A stretch of DNA of 64,000 nucleotides from Streptomyces bluensis (GTDB lineage Bacteria > Actinomycetota > Actinomycetes > Streptomycetales > Streptomycetaceae), in the NCBI RefSeq assembly GCF_014650715.1, contig NZ_BMVM01000016.1, forward strand, positions 62,001 to 126,000, read 5' to 3'. The notes under the pieces are model-generated. The model did no database searches and was not told the origin of the DNA. It saw only the letters and a list, made by a program, of their open reading frames with translations. Below are positions 52,378-61,593 of the stretch, piece by piece. Made by a program: the position numbers and the translations under genes. How positions within the stretch are numbered: position 1 is the first letter of the stretch; the number at the start of each line of letters is the position of its first letter.

Positions 52378-53289
52378 TCATCGCTCGCGTCCTTCGTGTC
52401 GCTCGCCGGGCAGGGCGGGGCCGCGGGCGAGCAGGATGCTCAGCGCCACGTAGTCCGATCCGGGGCGGCGGGCGGGCATGAACACCTCCAGCCGATCCCC
52501 TTCGGTGCGGTAGCCCGCCTTCGTCGAGCGCGCCGAAAGGGCCCGGCTGCCGACGTGCCCGGCCAGTCCCCGTACGTCGAGCCGGACGCCGCTGCCCGGG
52601 CCCGCGGAGACGAGGGCGATCCGGGACCAGGGCACTTGCCCGGGGAAGGGGTCGAGCGTCAGCCCCTCCCCGGTAAAGGTCAATGCGCCCCAGCGGAGTT
52701 CGCCGCCCGCGCCGAGCTCGTCCAGATGGCGCTGCGCGAGGGCCTCGGCGACGGCTTGCGTCGCGGTCGAGACGAAGCGTTCGCCGGTGTCGGGGGTCGC
52801 CCGCGAAAACAGCCGCCAGAAGCCGGACTCCTCGCGGACCTTGACGTAGTCCAGGCCCCTCAGACGGATCCGGCCGCCGAGATAGGGACGGATCACGGTC
52901 TTGAGCACGTCGTGCGAGTGCCCCAGGTTGATGTGGACGGACACGCGGGTCGACTCGACGGACGCGATCTCCTGCCACGCGTAGCGCAGCGTGGGGCGTC
53001 CGGGTCGGCGCAGCTCGAAGCCGTGCTCGTACTCACGGATCCGGATCCGGGTGTGCCGCACGCAGAGGGCGACGCACACGGCGCCCGCCCCGAGCACCGC
53101 CCAGAACGCGAGGCGGAACGAGGACTCCTCGTCGTAGTGGTCGCTGAAGAGGGTGCACAGCACGATGAACGAGATCACGAGCGGAACCAGCACGGTCAGG
53201 GGCCTGCGCGGCAGGGTCCCCTGATAGGTCCACACCCGCTTCCCCAGCCGCCCGGCACGCTCCCGCCCTGCCGCCGCGCCTGCCGACAA
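52378..53289 (-). CDS. DUF6585-family membrane protein
   Basis: A 303-residue protein. The start is set at TTG 53289 (AGG six bases upstream); TTG 53355 and GTG 53235 are possible. Two helices near the N-terminus (LTVLVPLVISFIVLCTLF, FRLAFWAVLGAGAVCVALCV) precede a beta-rich cytoplasmic PH-like domain: IREYEHGFELRRPG, LRYAWQEIASVEST, then GELRWGALTFTGEGLTLD and PWSRIALVSAGPG. The alternation 'field, constant, strand' fits DUF6585. The function is unknown. Confidence 0.7.
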   Translation of the reverse strand: MSAGAAAGRERAGRLGKRVWTYQGTLPRRPLTVLVPLVISFIVLCTLFSDHYDEESSFRLAFWAVLGAGAVCVALCVRHTRIRIREYEHGFELRRPGRPTLRYAWQEIASVESTRVSVHINLGHSHDVLKTVIRPYLGGRIRLRGLDYVKVREESGFWRLFSRATPDTGERFVSTATQAVAEALAQRHLDELGAGGELRWGALTFTGEGLTLDPFPGQVPWSRIALVSAGPGSGVRLDVRGLAGHVGSRALSARSTKAGYRTEGDRLEVFMPARRPGSDYVALSILLARGPALPGERHEGRER

Positions 53290-53439
53290 CGCACACCTCG
53301 CATGATCGTCCGATACCGCGCCGTCGAGTCTCGGGCGGGTGCGTGCGCGGGGCAACGGGAGAACTACTCAATTCCTGTGCGCCTGCGGTGCCGTTGCCGT
53401 GCGTCGGTGAGATGGCCGCTCACGGAAACGGGGGGCAGC

Positions 53440-53963
53440 CACGGGCGCGCTCGTCGGCCTCGCCGGCGAACTGGCGCCGCTGATCGGGCGGCGGGCGGAG
53501 ACGGCTCCATCGCACGGATGCTCTCCGGCGCGCTCCGACTTCCCCGACGGCGTGTACGTCGCCGAACTCGCCGACCTGCAAGACCCCGAGCTGCTCGCAC
53601 CGAAGGTCCCCGGCACCCTCGACATGGCGAACCCGGGGCGCCCGGCGCCGATGCGACGTCTTCCTCGTAGAGCCGGTGCCGGCGCCGTTGCCGGTGCCGT
53701 TGCCGGTGTCGGACCCGGAGGTAGGGAACGGCGTTCGCGCACTGAGCGGCAATCCGGCCATCGCACTGTTCACCGACCGGGTCGCCGCCATGCTGCCTGG
53801 CTTCGCCGTGACCGTGACCGTGACCGTGACCGAGTCCGACGCCGCCGCCGAGCGCGTACGCCGTCTGGACGGATTGCCCTTCGCGATCGAGGCCGCCAAC
53901 CGGTCAGCGAGCCGTACTGTGCTGCGCGCCCCGGGCTTTGGCCTGAGCTATAGTGGATCTTGA
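53440..53963 (+). pseudogene. NB-ARC/LuxR-type ATPase regulator relic
   Basis: AGELAPLIGRRAETA, then FPDGVYVAELADLQDPELLA, then NPAIALFTDRVAAMLPGFAV and AAERVRRLDGLPFAIEAANR are the ordered landmarks of NB-ARC ATPases in LuxR/SARP regulators. The P-loop region between the first two blocks is missing, and the frame shifts near 53670. A VTVTVTVTE run, coded by four GTGACC copies, replaces the expected segment after PGFAV. Neither a DNA-binding domain nor a TPR end is present. Confidence 0.65.
53808..53831. repeat. Four copies of GTGACC inside the NB-ARC relic
   Basis: Exact tandem hexamers coding Val-Thr repeats in frame. The unit differs by one base from GGTGAC at 52045. Confidence 0.85.
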
Positions 53964-54111
53964 GCTGGTCGCCACAACTCCAGTCGGCTGGCGCTGCGTT
54001 GGTGGTCCAAGGAAAGACGCCCCGCTTCCTGCGGGGAAATGCAGGTGCAAGGCCTGCCCGGCGCTCGATCACGGGGCCCGTCCGCGCACTTTGTGGACGG
54101 GCCTCAAGTCA

Positions 54112-54215
54112 GCTCAGATTCGGGTGGTGACGGCTTCCTCCAGGCGGACCTCTGCTCGGGTGTTGCAGCGGTCCTTGTCGGCATCGATCCAGGGGAGGAA
54201 CTTGGTGCGTTCAAT
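54112..54215 (-). pseudogene. HNH-nuclease-family (DUF1524) fragment
   Basis: ERTKFLPWIDADKDRCNTRA then EVRLEEAVTTRI and a stop at 54112. The WxDxDxDxCNTRxEVL block is typical of secreted actinobacterial HNH nucleases; the catalytic HNH part is absent. The region 53964-54563 holds nothing else I can support. Confidence 0.5.
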
Positions 54216-54563
54216 AGCCGGCGCGGTCCTCGGCCTGAACCGGGAGGGTGGTGCGGTCGCCGCAGAGGGTGGCGGGTTCGAAGTGGTGGTGCAGGAGTCA
54301 GGGTGTTGATCCGGCTGCCCTGTGAACTTGTCTGATTCTCTTCACCCGCCTGAACGCCTGGCCCACTCGCCGGGCGCCCAAGGTCGGCAGAACATCCGGC
54401 GGTTCCCGCCGTACCCTCAGCGATCAGCTGGGTGGCTTTATCGAGCAGTAGTGACGTCACTTGTCGATGGGTTTGGGGGGGCACCAGGTCTCGTGCCAGG
54501 GCAGCCTCGGGATGCTCCTGGTGATAAGTGCTGGTCATGCCACAGATGTTGAACGGTGACCGG

Positions 54564-55451
54564 TCAGAGTACGGAGTTGCGTCTCAGGATCGACACGGCG
54601 GACACGGTCCGGTACCCGCGCCATTCGAGGGCGGCGGCCGGTGAGTAGCTCGTGAAATCGACCAGCCAGCCGCCGTCGTCCTGCTGCCCGGCAGCCAATC
54701 GGCTCAGCTCGGTGTCGACGACGTCCGAGTCGTACAGCGTGCGTGCCGGACGGCCTGGAACGGGGGCGACGTCGAGTGGGCGGATCACCTCGTCCGCGGC
54801 GCCACCTTCGACGGGTAGCAGGCCGTTGTCGGGGATGAACCGCCGGAGGAGGTCGAGCAGGGCGCCCGCTTCCGGGCGGGTCTCGGACGCGGCGTCGAGG
54901 AAGCGGATCGCGAAGGACAACGCGATCGCGTGGGGTCTGTCGCTGATCGCTTCGATGGCGGACAGGCAGTACTGCGTCGCCTGGTCGAGCCAGGGATGGG
55001 CGGCGACGGCGGGGTCGCATGCGGCCACGCGCAGAGCGGCGCCGACTGCGAACGCGGTGCTGTGCAGGGTGGAGACCTGTGGGTCGGCCTGCGCCCAAAA
55101 CGGTGCGCAGCCACTGGCGTCCGTGACGGGCAGCGCAAAGGGCAGGCCGCCGTCGGGCAGGGAGACCGACGCCAACCAGTCGCACAGTTGCGCCGCGTGG
55201 GGTGTGGTGGCAGGAGCGATGTCCTCCAACACCTCGAAGGCGTGCAGGGCGCCCGCGGGCTGGCTTTCGGGGGCACGCAGGTCCGGCTCAAGTCCCCATC
55301 CGTATCCGCCGTCCGGATTGCGGTAGCCGTCAAGGGCGGTGAGCACGGGGCTGGCGTCGGTTTCGCCGAAGAGCAGCTCGAACCGTCGACGATCGAGCAC
55401 TCGGGCATGCGTGGCCATGAACGAAGCCGCCGCAGAGAGGTCTACATTCAT
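54564..55451 (-). CDS. Alpha/alpha-toroid (prenyltransferase/squalene-cyclase repeat) protein
   Basis: A 295-residue soluble protein from ATG 55451. Repeats with the QW-like pattern are visible: LDGYRNPDGGYGWGLEPDLR, WLASVSLPDGGLPFALP, LLDLLRRFIPDNGLLPVEGG and LAAGQQDDGGWLVDFTSYSP. These form half of an alpha/alpha toroid. No DxDD or DCTAE catalytic motif of terpene cyclases is present, so it may bind rather than cyclise a lipid. The family is common in Streptomyces and uncharacterised. Confidence 0.75.
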   Translation of the reverse strand: MNVDLSAAASFMATHARVLDRRRFELLFGETDASPVLTALDGYRNPDGGYGWGLEPDLRAPESQPAGALHAFEVLEDIAPATTPHAAQLCDWLASVSLPDGGLPFALPVTDASGCAPFWAQADPQVSTLHSTAFAVGAALRVAACDPAVAAHPWLDQATQYCLSAIEAISDRPHAIALSFAIRFLDAASETRPEAGALLDLLRRFIPDNGLLPVEGGAADEVIRPLDVAPVPGRPARTLYDSDVVDTELSRLAAGQQDDGGWLVDFTSYSPAAALEWRGYRTVSAVSILRRNSVL

Positions 55452-55841
55452 GCCCTCACCCTGGCACCGGCGCAGGCGTTCGGCTTGAACGTTTCGGACG
55501 TGCCCGCAGACAGCCGCTGGCTGAAGGGCGCCCGGCTGGCGTCACACGTCCCGCTGCGGCAGCCGGAAGAGCCCTCCGCCGACGGCGTCTCACTGCTGCT
55601 GGTCATGCAGGCACGGAAGACGCCACCCGAAGAAATCCGACAACGAGCGGCTGTGACCGACTGCGAACCGGCACCCTGATGTCGTCCGACTGCTCCGCCC
55701 ACGACCAGCCGGGCGGTAGAGTCCAGATGTGCGTTGATCTTCCGGGCGGCGGCCATGTGCAGCCGCAGATGGTGCAAGGCGCCCCCGCGACAGGGTGCCC
55801 CACTAGGCATACCCGCCACCACTCCACCGGAGATCCGCACA
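55452..55841. other. Region without a supported gene
   Basis: 390 bp. One plus-strand frame to 55679 (AQAFGLNVSDVPADSRWLKG, LLLVMQARKTPPEEIRQRA) reads protein-like but has no supported start or recognised family; it may be debris. Confidence 0.35.
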
Positions 55842-56588
55842 GTGACCGCTCAGCAGCCTCTCACCTACAACGCGTTCGTCGAACTCGCCGCCGCTGATCC
55901 AGCCGTCGTCGGCCTTGTCCTCAAAGGCTCCCGAGCCCACGACGGCATGATCACCCAGCACTCCGACCACGACCTGTACGTGGTTGTCGCCGATAACGCT
56001 ACGACCGAACTCACCAGGTTCACGGGCCACCGCACCCCCGAGTTCGACCTCGTCATCGTCTCTCTCGCTGAATTCCGCGCAGCCGGGATGCCCGGCTTGG
56101 AACGCTACGCCCTTGCCCGTGCTCAAATCGTGCTCGACCGACTCGACGGAGGCATCGCCCACATCCTTGCCGACAAGGCCCGTCTGGGCTCCGATGAGGC
56201 ATTCCAGGACTCCGGCCGCTGGCTCGACGCCTATGCCAACGCCCTCTACCGCTCCATCAAGAACCACCGGGACGGCCAGGCCCTCGCCGCTCGCCTAGAC
56301 GCCGCCGACAGTATTCGGTTTCTTCTGAAACTGCTCTTCGCTCTCGACCGTCGCCCCCGCCCCTACAACAAGTACCTGGAGTGGGAACTCGCCCGACACC
56401 CGCTGCCGGGCTGGGACACTCGGGGCCGTGTCTTTTCAATGGGCCCTGGTCGCTGGGCGACGTGCGACGTCTCGCGTGAGGTTGCACACGGTCAGACGAT
56501 CACTGGATGCACTTACTCGTTTGAGGGCGTGAAGAGGCGATCATACAAGCGCCTGTGTGTGCTCACCACCAGCGGATATCGCTTTTAG
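55842..56588 (+). CDS. Nucleotidyltransferase-fold protein (aminoglycoside-adenylyltransferase-like)
   Basis: A 248-residue protein from GTG 55842 (GGAG nine bases upstream). The polymerase-beta motif is LVLKGSRAHDGMITQHSDHD, with G-S and D-x-D (S/HDHD) metal-binding residues. A third carboxylate fits FDLVIVSLAEF. The C-terminal half is helical (ADSIRFLLKLLFALDRRPRP, KYLEWELARHPLPGW). After GWDTRG the sequence loses family resemblance and the GC content drops, so the last 45 residues may be acquired. It could modify a small molecule or act as a nucleotidyltransferase toxin/immunity component. Confidence 0.75.
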   Translation: MTAQQPLTYNAFVELAAADPAVVGLVLKGSRAHDGMITQHSDHDLYVVVADNATTELTRFTGHRTPEFDLVIVSLAEFRAAGMPGLERYALARAQIVLDRLDGGIAHILADKARLGSDEAFQDSGRWLDAYANALYRSIKNHRDGQALAARLDAADSIRFLLKLLFALDRRPRPYNKYLEWELARHPLPGWDTRGRVFSMGPGRWATCDVSREVAHGQTITGCTYSFEGVKRRSYKRLCVLTTSGYRF

Positions 56589-56705
56589 TTTTCAGGTAAG
56601 TGCGCAGGGTAATTAGCTGGTGCCGATGAGGCGAATGTACGTCTCGGGCCGTGTCGGCCCGCTCAATCGCCCTGTTCAGGCCGCTTTCCATGCAGGAGGA
56701 AGCTT

Positions 56706-57830
56706 ATGCGCCGCCATGCCCGTATCGCCATCGCCACTGTCACCGCCGCCCTCGCCCTCTGCAGCAGCGCACTGGGCTTCGCGGACGGCAGCGCCGTCGC
56801 CCGCGACCAGAACGACGAGCACAAGTGCTCCGACTACGTGAACATCGACGGCTTCTCCGACTCCCTCGACGGGACCCTTTTCAAGAAGAGGTATGTCGGG
56901 GACCTCTCCGGCCTCGCTGTCGACAGTGACGGCTCCCTCGCCGCGCTCTCCGACCGGTCCACCCTGTTCCGCCTGGAGGCGAAGAAGGGTACGGGCGGAA
57001 AGCCCGAGGCGAAGCCGATCGAGATGAACGACGTCGTCGACGAGAAGGGATACCCCTCACTCGACTCCGAGGCCCTGGCGATCGACCACGACGGGACCCG
57101 CGTGATCACCTCGGAGATCGAGCCGTCCATCCGGTTGTACGACAAGTCCGGCGCACTCCGCGGCCAGTTGCCCGTGCCCGACGCGCTGCGCGTCGAGGAT
57201 CCCGCGCACCCCGCGTACCGGGCCCGTGAGAACCGGACCCTTGAGGGGCTGACCCTCCAGCCCGACGGCAAGACCCTCATCGCCTCCGTCGAGGGGCAGC
57301 TGAAGGACGACGGCGCGGACGCCGACGGTCGACCGCTACTGCGGCTGCAGACCTGGACGCGGGGTGTAGGACAGGGGGTGGAGAAGTTCACGGTCGCCAA
57401 GCAGTACGGCTACCCAGCCGACAGGGACACCAGATACGTCTCCGAGATCGCCGCGGCCGGCGACGGCCGCCTCCTCGTCCTCGAACGGGGCCACATCCGC
57501 AACATCGGCAACATCGTCCGCATCTACCTCGCAGACCTGAGCCAGGCGAGCGACGTCACCGGCGTCGGGAAGCTGACCGGCCCACCCACCGGCGTAAAGC
57601 TCGTGAAGAAGACCCTGCTTGTCGACATCGCCAAGTGCCCCGACCTCGGTGCGACCAACCCCCAGACTCAGCCCAACAAGCTGCTCGACAACATCGAGGG
57701 CATGGCCGTCACCGACCACACCTCCGATGGGAAGCTCAAGCTCTTGCTGGTCAGCGACGACAACGCGAACGTGAAGCAGGTCACCCGCCTGTACGCCCTG
57801 ACCGCCACGCTGCCGGACAACGGGTCCTAG
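56706..57830 (+). CDS. Secreted phytase-like esterase-domain protein
   Basis: A 374-residue exported protein from ATG 56706 (AGGAGGAAGC upstream). The Sec signal is ARIAIATVTAALALCSSALG with AxA cleavage. The mature chain is a beta-propeller of the phytase-like (esterase-like activity of phytase) family: DLSGLAVDSDGSLAALSDRS, GYPSLDSEALAIDHDG, RTLEGLTLQPDGKTLIASVE, DNIEGMAVTDHTSDGKLKLL. Each blade carries acidic residues for Ca binding. Release of phosphate from organic esters is plausible; secretion suits phosphate scavenging. Confidence 0.85.
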   Translation: MRRHARIAIATVTAALALCSSALGFADGSAVARDQNDEHKCSDYVNIDGFSDSLDGTLFKKRYVGDLSGLAVDSDGSLAALSDRSTLFRLEAKKGTGGKPEAKPIEMNDVVDEKGYPSLDSEALAIDHDGTRVITSEIEPSIRLYDKSGALRGQLPVPDALRVEDPAHPAYRARENRTLEGLTLQPDGKTLIASVEGQLKDDGADADGRPLLRLQTWTRGVGQGVEKFTVAKQYGYPADRDTRYVSEIAAAGDGRLLVLERGHIRNIGNIVRIYLADLSQASDVTGVGKLTGPPTGVKLVKKTLLVDIAKCPDLGATNPQTQPNKLLDNIEGMAVTDHTSDGKLKLLLVSDDNANVKQVTRLYALTATLPDNGS

Positions 57831-58064
57831 ACAGCTCGGGATGCACAGGTCACGGCGGGGTTGGGAGCCGAGAGCCTGGCCCCGTCCCCGAGCGGGACGA
57901 TCGGCTGCTGCATGGACGCCCGCCGCAACCCACGCGACTACGAGAAGCCCGCCCGCTGACCTGGCCGGGCTGGTGTGTTTGGAATCCGAGCAACACCTGT
58001 GCGAGCCTGCTGCCGCTCCTCCGAAAGGGCTGCCCCTGATGCTCGGCATGGTTGTCTGGGACGT

Positions 58065-58092
58065 CCGCTCTCGTACTTCGACGCGAGAGCGG
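58065..58092. terminator. Hairpin between phytase-like and methyltransferase genes
   Basis: CCGCTCTCG, ten-base loop, CGAGAGCGG: nine perfect pairs, 235 bp after the phytase-like stop. The rest of 57831-58206 shows no supported gene. Confidence 0.55.
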
Positions 58093-58206
58093 TAACGACC
58101 ACCTGCCTCAACGCACCCGCCTGTCCGATGGCCAGGCGTGGGTTCAGTCTGCTCCTCGTCGAAGTGCTCTTCGTGCCCCTGCACGTTCGACCACGAGGAG
58201 TACCTG

Positions 58207-59343
58207 GTGTCCACCATCCACTGGACCGAAGGCCACACCCACCAGTCCGCCCGCTGGCATTCCGAGAACGCCGCCCCTCTCCCACAGCGAACCGTCGTCG
58301 CCGACGACCGCATGAAGGCCAATGACGCCTACCGACAGGCGTGCGAAGGAACAGCCCTGCTCTGGCAGGGTGACTTCCACAACGCCCGGCGACTTCTACA
58401 GGCAATGGGCCGCCGCATCGACCGCAAGCAGCCAAGGCCCAGCACTTCCCCGAGTGAGTCCTTTCACCTGCACCGACGCAGCAGCAGTCACCGCGCCCGT
58501 GTCCTCGGAAGGCTCCTGGTGCTGTTGGACGAGGATTACACCCTGGGGTTGCGCCGGGCTCCCGACGTCCGCCAGGCGTGTCTGGAAGCCTACGGCCCGC
58601 CAAAGGGACCCATAGCGGTCTCTCTCCGGGAACTGCTGGGAGTGATCGGCGCTCACCAGTGGCGCCTGAAAGGGGTCGACGTGCCCGCGCTCGGCACCCG
58701 CATCCACCCCCACTACGGCGTGTTCTCACCCGTCAGAGGCGAGTACGTCAACCTGGTCGCCCACACCCCGCTGCCACCGGCGACCCGGCACAGTCCCGCC
58801 ACCAGTACCGCATTCGATCTCGGCACGGGAACCGGCGTGCTCGCTGCCGTCCTGGCCCACCGCGGTATCAACCGCGTCGTGGCCACCGACAGCAGCCCAC
58901 GCGCCCTGGCCTGCGCCAGGGAGAACGTCCACCGGCTCGCACTGACCGACCGTATCGACGTATCGGGCCCCGACCTGTTCCCCGAAGGCCGCGCCGACCT
59001 CATCGTGTGCAACCCGCCCTGGCTCCCCGCCCGTCCGACCGGCTCCGTCGAACAAGGCGTCTACGACCCGGACAGCACCATGCTCCGCGGCTGCCTCGCT
59101 GGACTCTCCGCCCACCTCCGTCCGGGCGGCGAGGGCTGGCTCATCCTGTCCGACCTGGCAGAGCACCTCGGCCTCAGGACACGTCAGCAACTGCTCGATG
59201 CCATCCAGGCGGCGCATCTCAGCGTTGTGGAGAAGATCGACACCAAGCCCCGGCACCCACGCTCCAAGGACACCACCGACCCACTCCACACGGCACGAAG
59301 CGCCGAGACCACGTCCCTCTGGCGTCTGATCACAACACCATGA
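58207..59343 (+). CDS. SAM-dependent methyltransferase (PrmC/HemK-like)
   Basis: A 378-residue protein from GTG 58207 (GAGGAG six bases upstream). The N-terminal 170 residues are helical and not recognised (RMKANDAYRQACEGTALLWQ). The catalytic half has motif I TAFDLGTGTGVLAAVLAHRG, the acidic VVATDSSPRALACARENV, and DLIVCNPPWLP, the NPPY/W motif of N- or glutamine-methylating enzymes. The C-terminus (GEGWLILSDLAEHLG) is typical. It probably methylates an amide or amine nitrogen; the partner is unknown. Confidence 0.85.
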   Translation: MSTIHWTEGHTHQSARWHSENAAPLPQRTVVADDRMKANDAYRQACEGTALLWQGDFHNARRLLQAMGRRIDRKQPRPSTSPSESFHLHRRSSSHRARVLGRLLVLLDEDYTLGLRRAPDVRQACLEAYGPPKGPIAVSLRELLGVIGAHQWRLKGVDVPALGTRIHPHYGVFSPVRGEYVNLVAHTPLPPATRHSPATSTAFDLGTGTGVLAAVLAHRGINRVVATDSSPRALACARENVHRLALTDRIDVSGPDLFPEGRADLIVCNPPWLPARPTGSVEQGVYDPDSTMLRGCLAGLSAHLRPGGEGWLILSDLAEHLGLRTRQQLLDAIQAAHLSVVEKIDTKPRHPRSKDTTDPLHTARSAETTSLWRLITTP

Positions 59344-59528
59344 CCGGCACCCGGATCACACAACGGCATCTCGCCGCCCAGTTCACCAGGTGAGCGCATT
59401 CCGTGAGTGACGCCACGCTCACGGGATGCCCCGATTCTCGCCGACACCGCAGTTGGCCCGGTCACTGAACAGCTGTGGGTGTTGTGTAGCTTTTGGACAG
59501 GACACTGATCCTCGGGGAGGGGAAGATC

Positions 59529-59660
59529 GTGCACGACTTGGGGGGCGTTGCTCTTCGCGTGCTGCGCTGGGTCGGCTCCGGGATGGCCGCCGTGCTGGAG
59601 TATGTGAACCTCCGTGACGGCCTTCGAGGGCTCAAGCGCGGAGCGCGCCGCTCACGTTGA
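59529..59660 (+). CDS. Small hypothetical protein with strong ribosome site
   Basis: A 43-residue frame from GTG 59529, eight bases after GGGGAGGGG, to TGA 59658. VALRVLRWVGSGMAAVLEYV is amphipathic, followed by the basic NLRDGLRGLKRGARRSR. It may be a membrane-associated peptide. Not recognised; support is the ribosome site and composition only. Confidence 0.35.
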   Translation: MHDLGGVALRVLRWVGSGMAAVLEYVNLRDGLRGLKRGARRSR

Positions 59661-60087
59661 GAAGTTCCTCTGCTGGATATGGCCTGGCGAGGGGCTGCCG
59701 GCCGTGAGGTGGGCAGCCCCTTGGGATCAGTGACGTCAGCCGGGATCGTCGCCGGTCCGCCCACGGTGTTCTGCGGAGGGGGACGACAGCAGGGCTGCTG
59801 GGCATGGCCGATCGGGGGCTTCCGGGGTGGCCGACAGGGCGGTGATGGGGCCGGCTGGTAGGAGTGCGGGCAGTTGCGGATCGAGGGGCTGTCCGGTTGA
59901 TCGCGTGCCCGCGACGGTGACTGCGGCGGAGGGACCTGATGAGTGCGGCAGAGGTGCCTGCACTCGCCAGAGCGCGAGACCACCGCAGGCGCCTCGCCCG
60001 TGTCAGGCCAGCCACCGCCGATCAACCGCGTCGGTCGCCTCGGCGCACGCCCATGATGAGAGCCGTGAGCGGGCCCCGGAGGCGAGG

Positions 60088-60520
60088 GGCCGTCGGCGCG
60101 GACGCCGTTCGTGCCCCGCGGGAACTCCAGCTTTTCCGCATCGGCGGAACCCGCGGCCACCGTGTAGACGACGAGGCGGACGTCGCAGCCTGGGACGGTG
60201 AGCACCTCGCAGTCGCACGTCACCGCGCCGACCTGCACGATGGCCCCGGGGTAGTTGACGAGAGCCGTGCGCAGGTCGGCGACGAGGGCGGGGGTCATGG
60301 CGTCGCCGTCCTGGAGCACAGGCCAGGCCGCGAGCCCTGAGGGGCCTGCGGCGAAGACCGCCCGCGCCAGGTTCCGCTCGACGGGTGTCCGTGCGCTGGG
60401 GTCGCCCAGCAACACTGCCCACGCGGGAGTCCAGGACAGCAAGGTCCAGTCGGCACCGAACACGCCCACGGGGAATTCCCCGAGGCGCGCCAGCATCCGT
60501 TGGACCCCCGCTTGGACGCA
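60088..60520 (-). pseudogene. XRE-regulator MmyB ligand-domain relic
   Basis: LGEFPVGVFGADWTLLSWTP, VERNLARAVFAAGPSGLAAW, LVADLRTALVNYPGA, then GAVTCDCEVLTVPGCDVRLV and AAGSADAEKLEF. This is the C-terminal MmyB-like ligand-binding domain of actinobacterial XRE regulators. The helix-turn-helix is missing, and about 40 residues are deleted after NYPGA. It is fused upstream to IstB sequence. The 59661-60087 stretch has no supported gene. Confidence 0.6.
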
Positions 60521-60529
60521 TGCAGGTCT

Positions 60530-60690
60530 TCCATCGGCCTTCGAGGGCCTCCTTGTTTGCACTTGGCCGCGAGTTCGGCGGCGGTGGTGAAGTAGACGTG
60601 GTGACCGGCGTCGACCGCGGCCCGGCCGAGCGCGACGGACAGCACGGCCTTGCCGACACCGGGCGGCCCGACGAACAGCACGTTGGAGCG
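60530..60690 (-). pseudogene. istB: IS21 IstB helper ATPase fragment
   Basis: VLFVGPPGVGKAVLSVALGR (Walker A with the usual Thr replaced by Ala) then AAVDAGHHVYFTTAAELAAK and, after a shift, EALEGRW. This is the P-loop start of the IS21-family IstB. The rest and IstA are absent. Confidence 0.65.
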
Positions 60691-60860
60691 CCTACATCGT
60701 TAGGGGGATCGCTTCACCGGCGGGCTCGTCCGTACGGCGGAGAGAGGTAGCGACCGCTGACTGACGTGCAAGGAACGGGAGTTGAGCAGGATCGGTCGTG
60801 GCGGAGCGGAGGTCCTTGCACTCCGCGCATCGGTTCCACGACCCCGAATGGAGTTCCACC

Positions 60861-61490
60861 ATGTCCAGATTCAAGCTGCCCCACCGCGCCGTCACGTTCC
60901 TCGCGGCGACCGCCATGGTGGCGACCACCGCGGGGATCGCCTTCGCGTCAACAGCACCCGCGTCCGAGCCCGACAGGACCGCGCGGGCCTCCGCCCCTTC
61001 CGGGACCGTCACCTCCAGTCTCAAGGGCTGGGGCCGTATGGACTACCCCGACGCCGGTCAGGACATCCAGGTCACCGTCGACGCCCACGCCACTTTCAAG
61101 GGCGTGGGTTGGTCCAAGCCCGACAAAGCCTGGGGCACCTTCCGGGTCTACCACCGGATGCCGGCGACCAACGGCGAGCCCGAGATGGTCAATTGGGGCG
61201 ACTTCAAGGTCGACTGCTTGACCAGCGGCGGCCCCACCGCCACCGTGACCGGGCGCATCATGCGAACTGGGGGCAACACCGGTGCCTGGGACGGCTATCT
61301 GAAACGGCACATCCGCATGGGGATCAGCTTCTACGTGGGAGCGGGCAAGGACAGCGGTCCCAGCCGCATCGGGCTCTCCGGAGGCACCGAGGAAGGCGAG
61401 CCGCTGCTGAGCAAGTGCATGGCGCCGGCGGCCGACTACAAGGTGATCAAGGGCGGCTACGACCTCACGGACAAGGCGCAGGCCGGGTAA
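60861..61490 (+). CDS. Secreted protein of unknown function
   Basis: A 209-residue exported protein from ATG 60861. Signal peptide MSRFKLPHRAVTFLAATAMV runs on to AFA-ST. The mature chain has an immunoglobulin- or jelly-roll-like pattern of strands: VTSSLKGWGRMDYPDAGQDI, ATFKGVGWSKPDKAWGTFRV, KVDCLTSGGPTATVTGRIMR, GISFYVGAGKDSG. Two cysteines (DCLTS and SKCMAP) could form a disulfide. No family is named, but such small secreted proteins with 'pass-through' Rep-like composition are frequent in Streptomyces. Confidence 0.75.
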   Translation: MSRFKLPHRAVTFLAATAMVATTAGIAFASTAPASEPDRTARASAPSGTVTSSLKGWGRMDYPDAGQDIQVTVDAHATFKGVGWSKPDKAWGTFRVYHRMPATNGEPEMVNWGDFKVDCLTSGGPTATVTGRIMRTGGNTGAWDGYLKRHIRMGISFYVGAGKDSGPSRIGLSGGTEEGEPLLSKCMAPAADYKVIKGGYDLTDKAQAG

Positions 61491-61593
61491 GGACTCGACC
61501 CCGGGCAGCGTGCCGGACGCTGGCAGCTTCCTGGCCGTCATCCGACTGTGGTTGCTGGCATGATGATGTTCATGACCATGTACCGAAAGGCCG

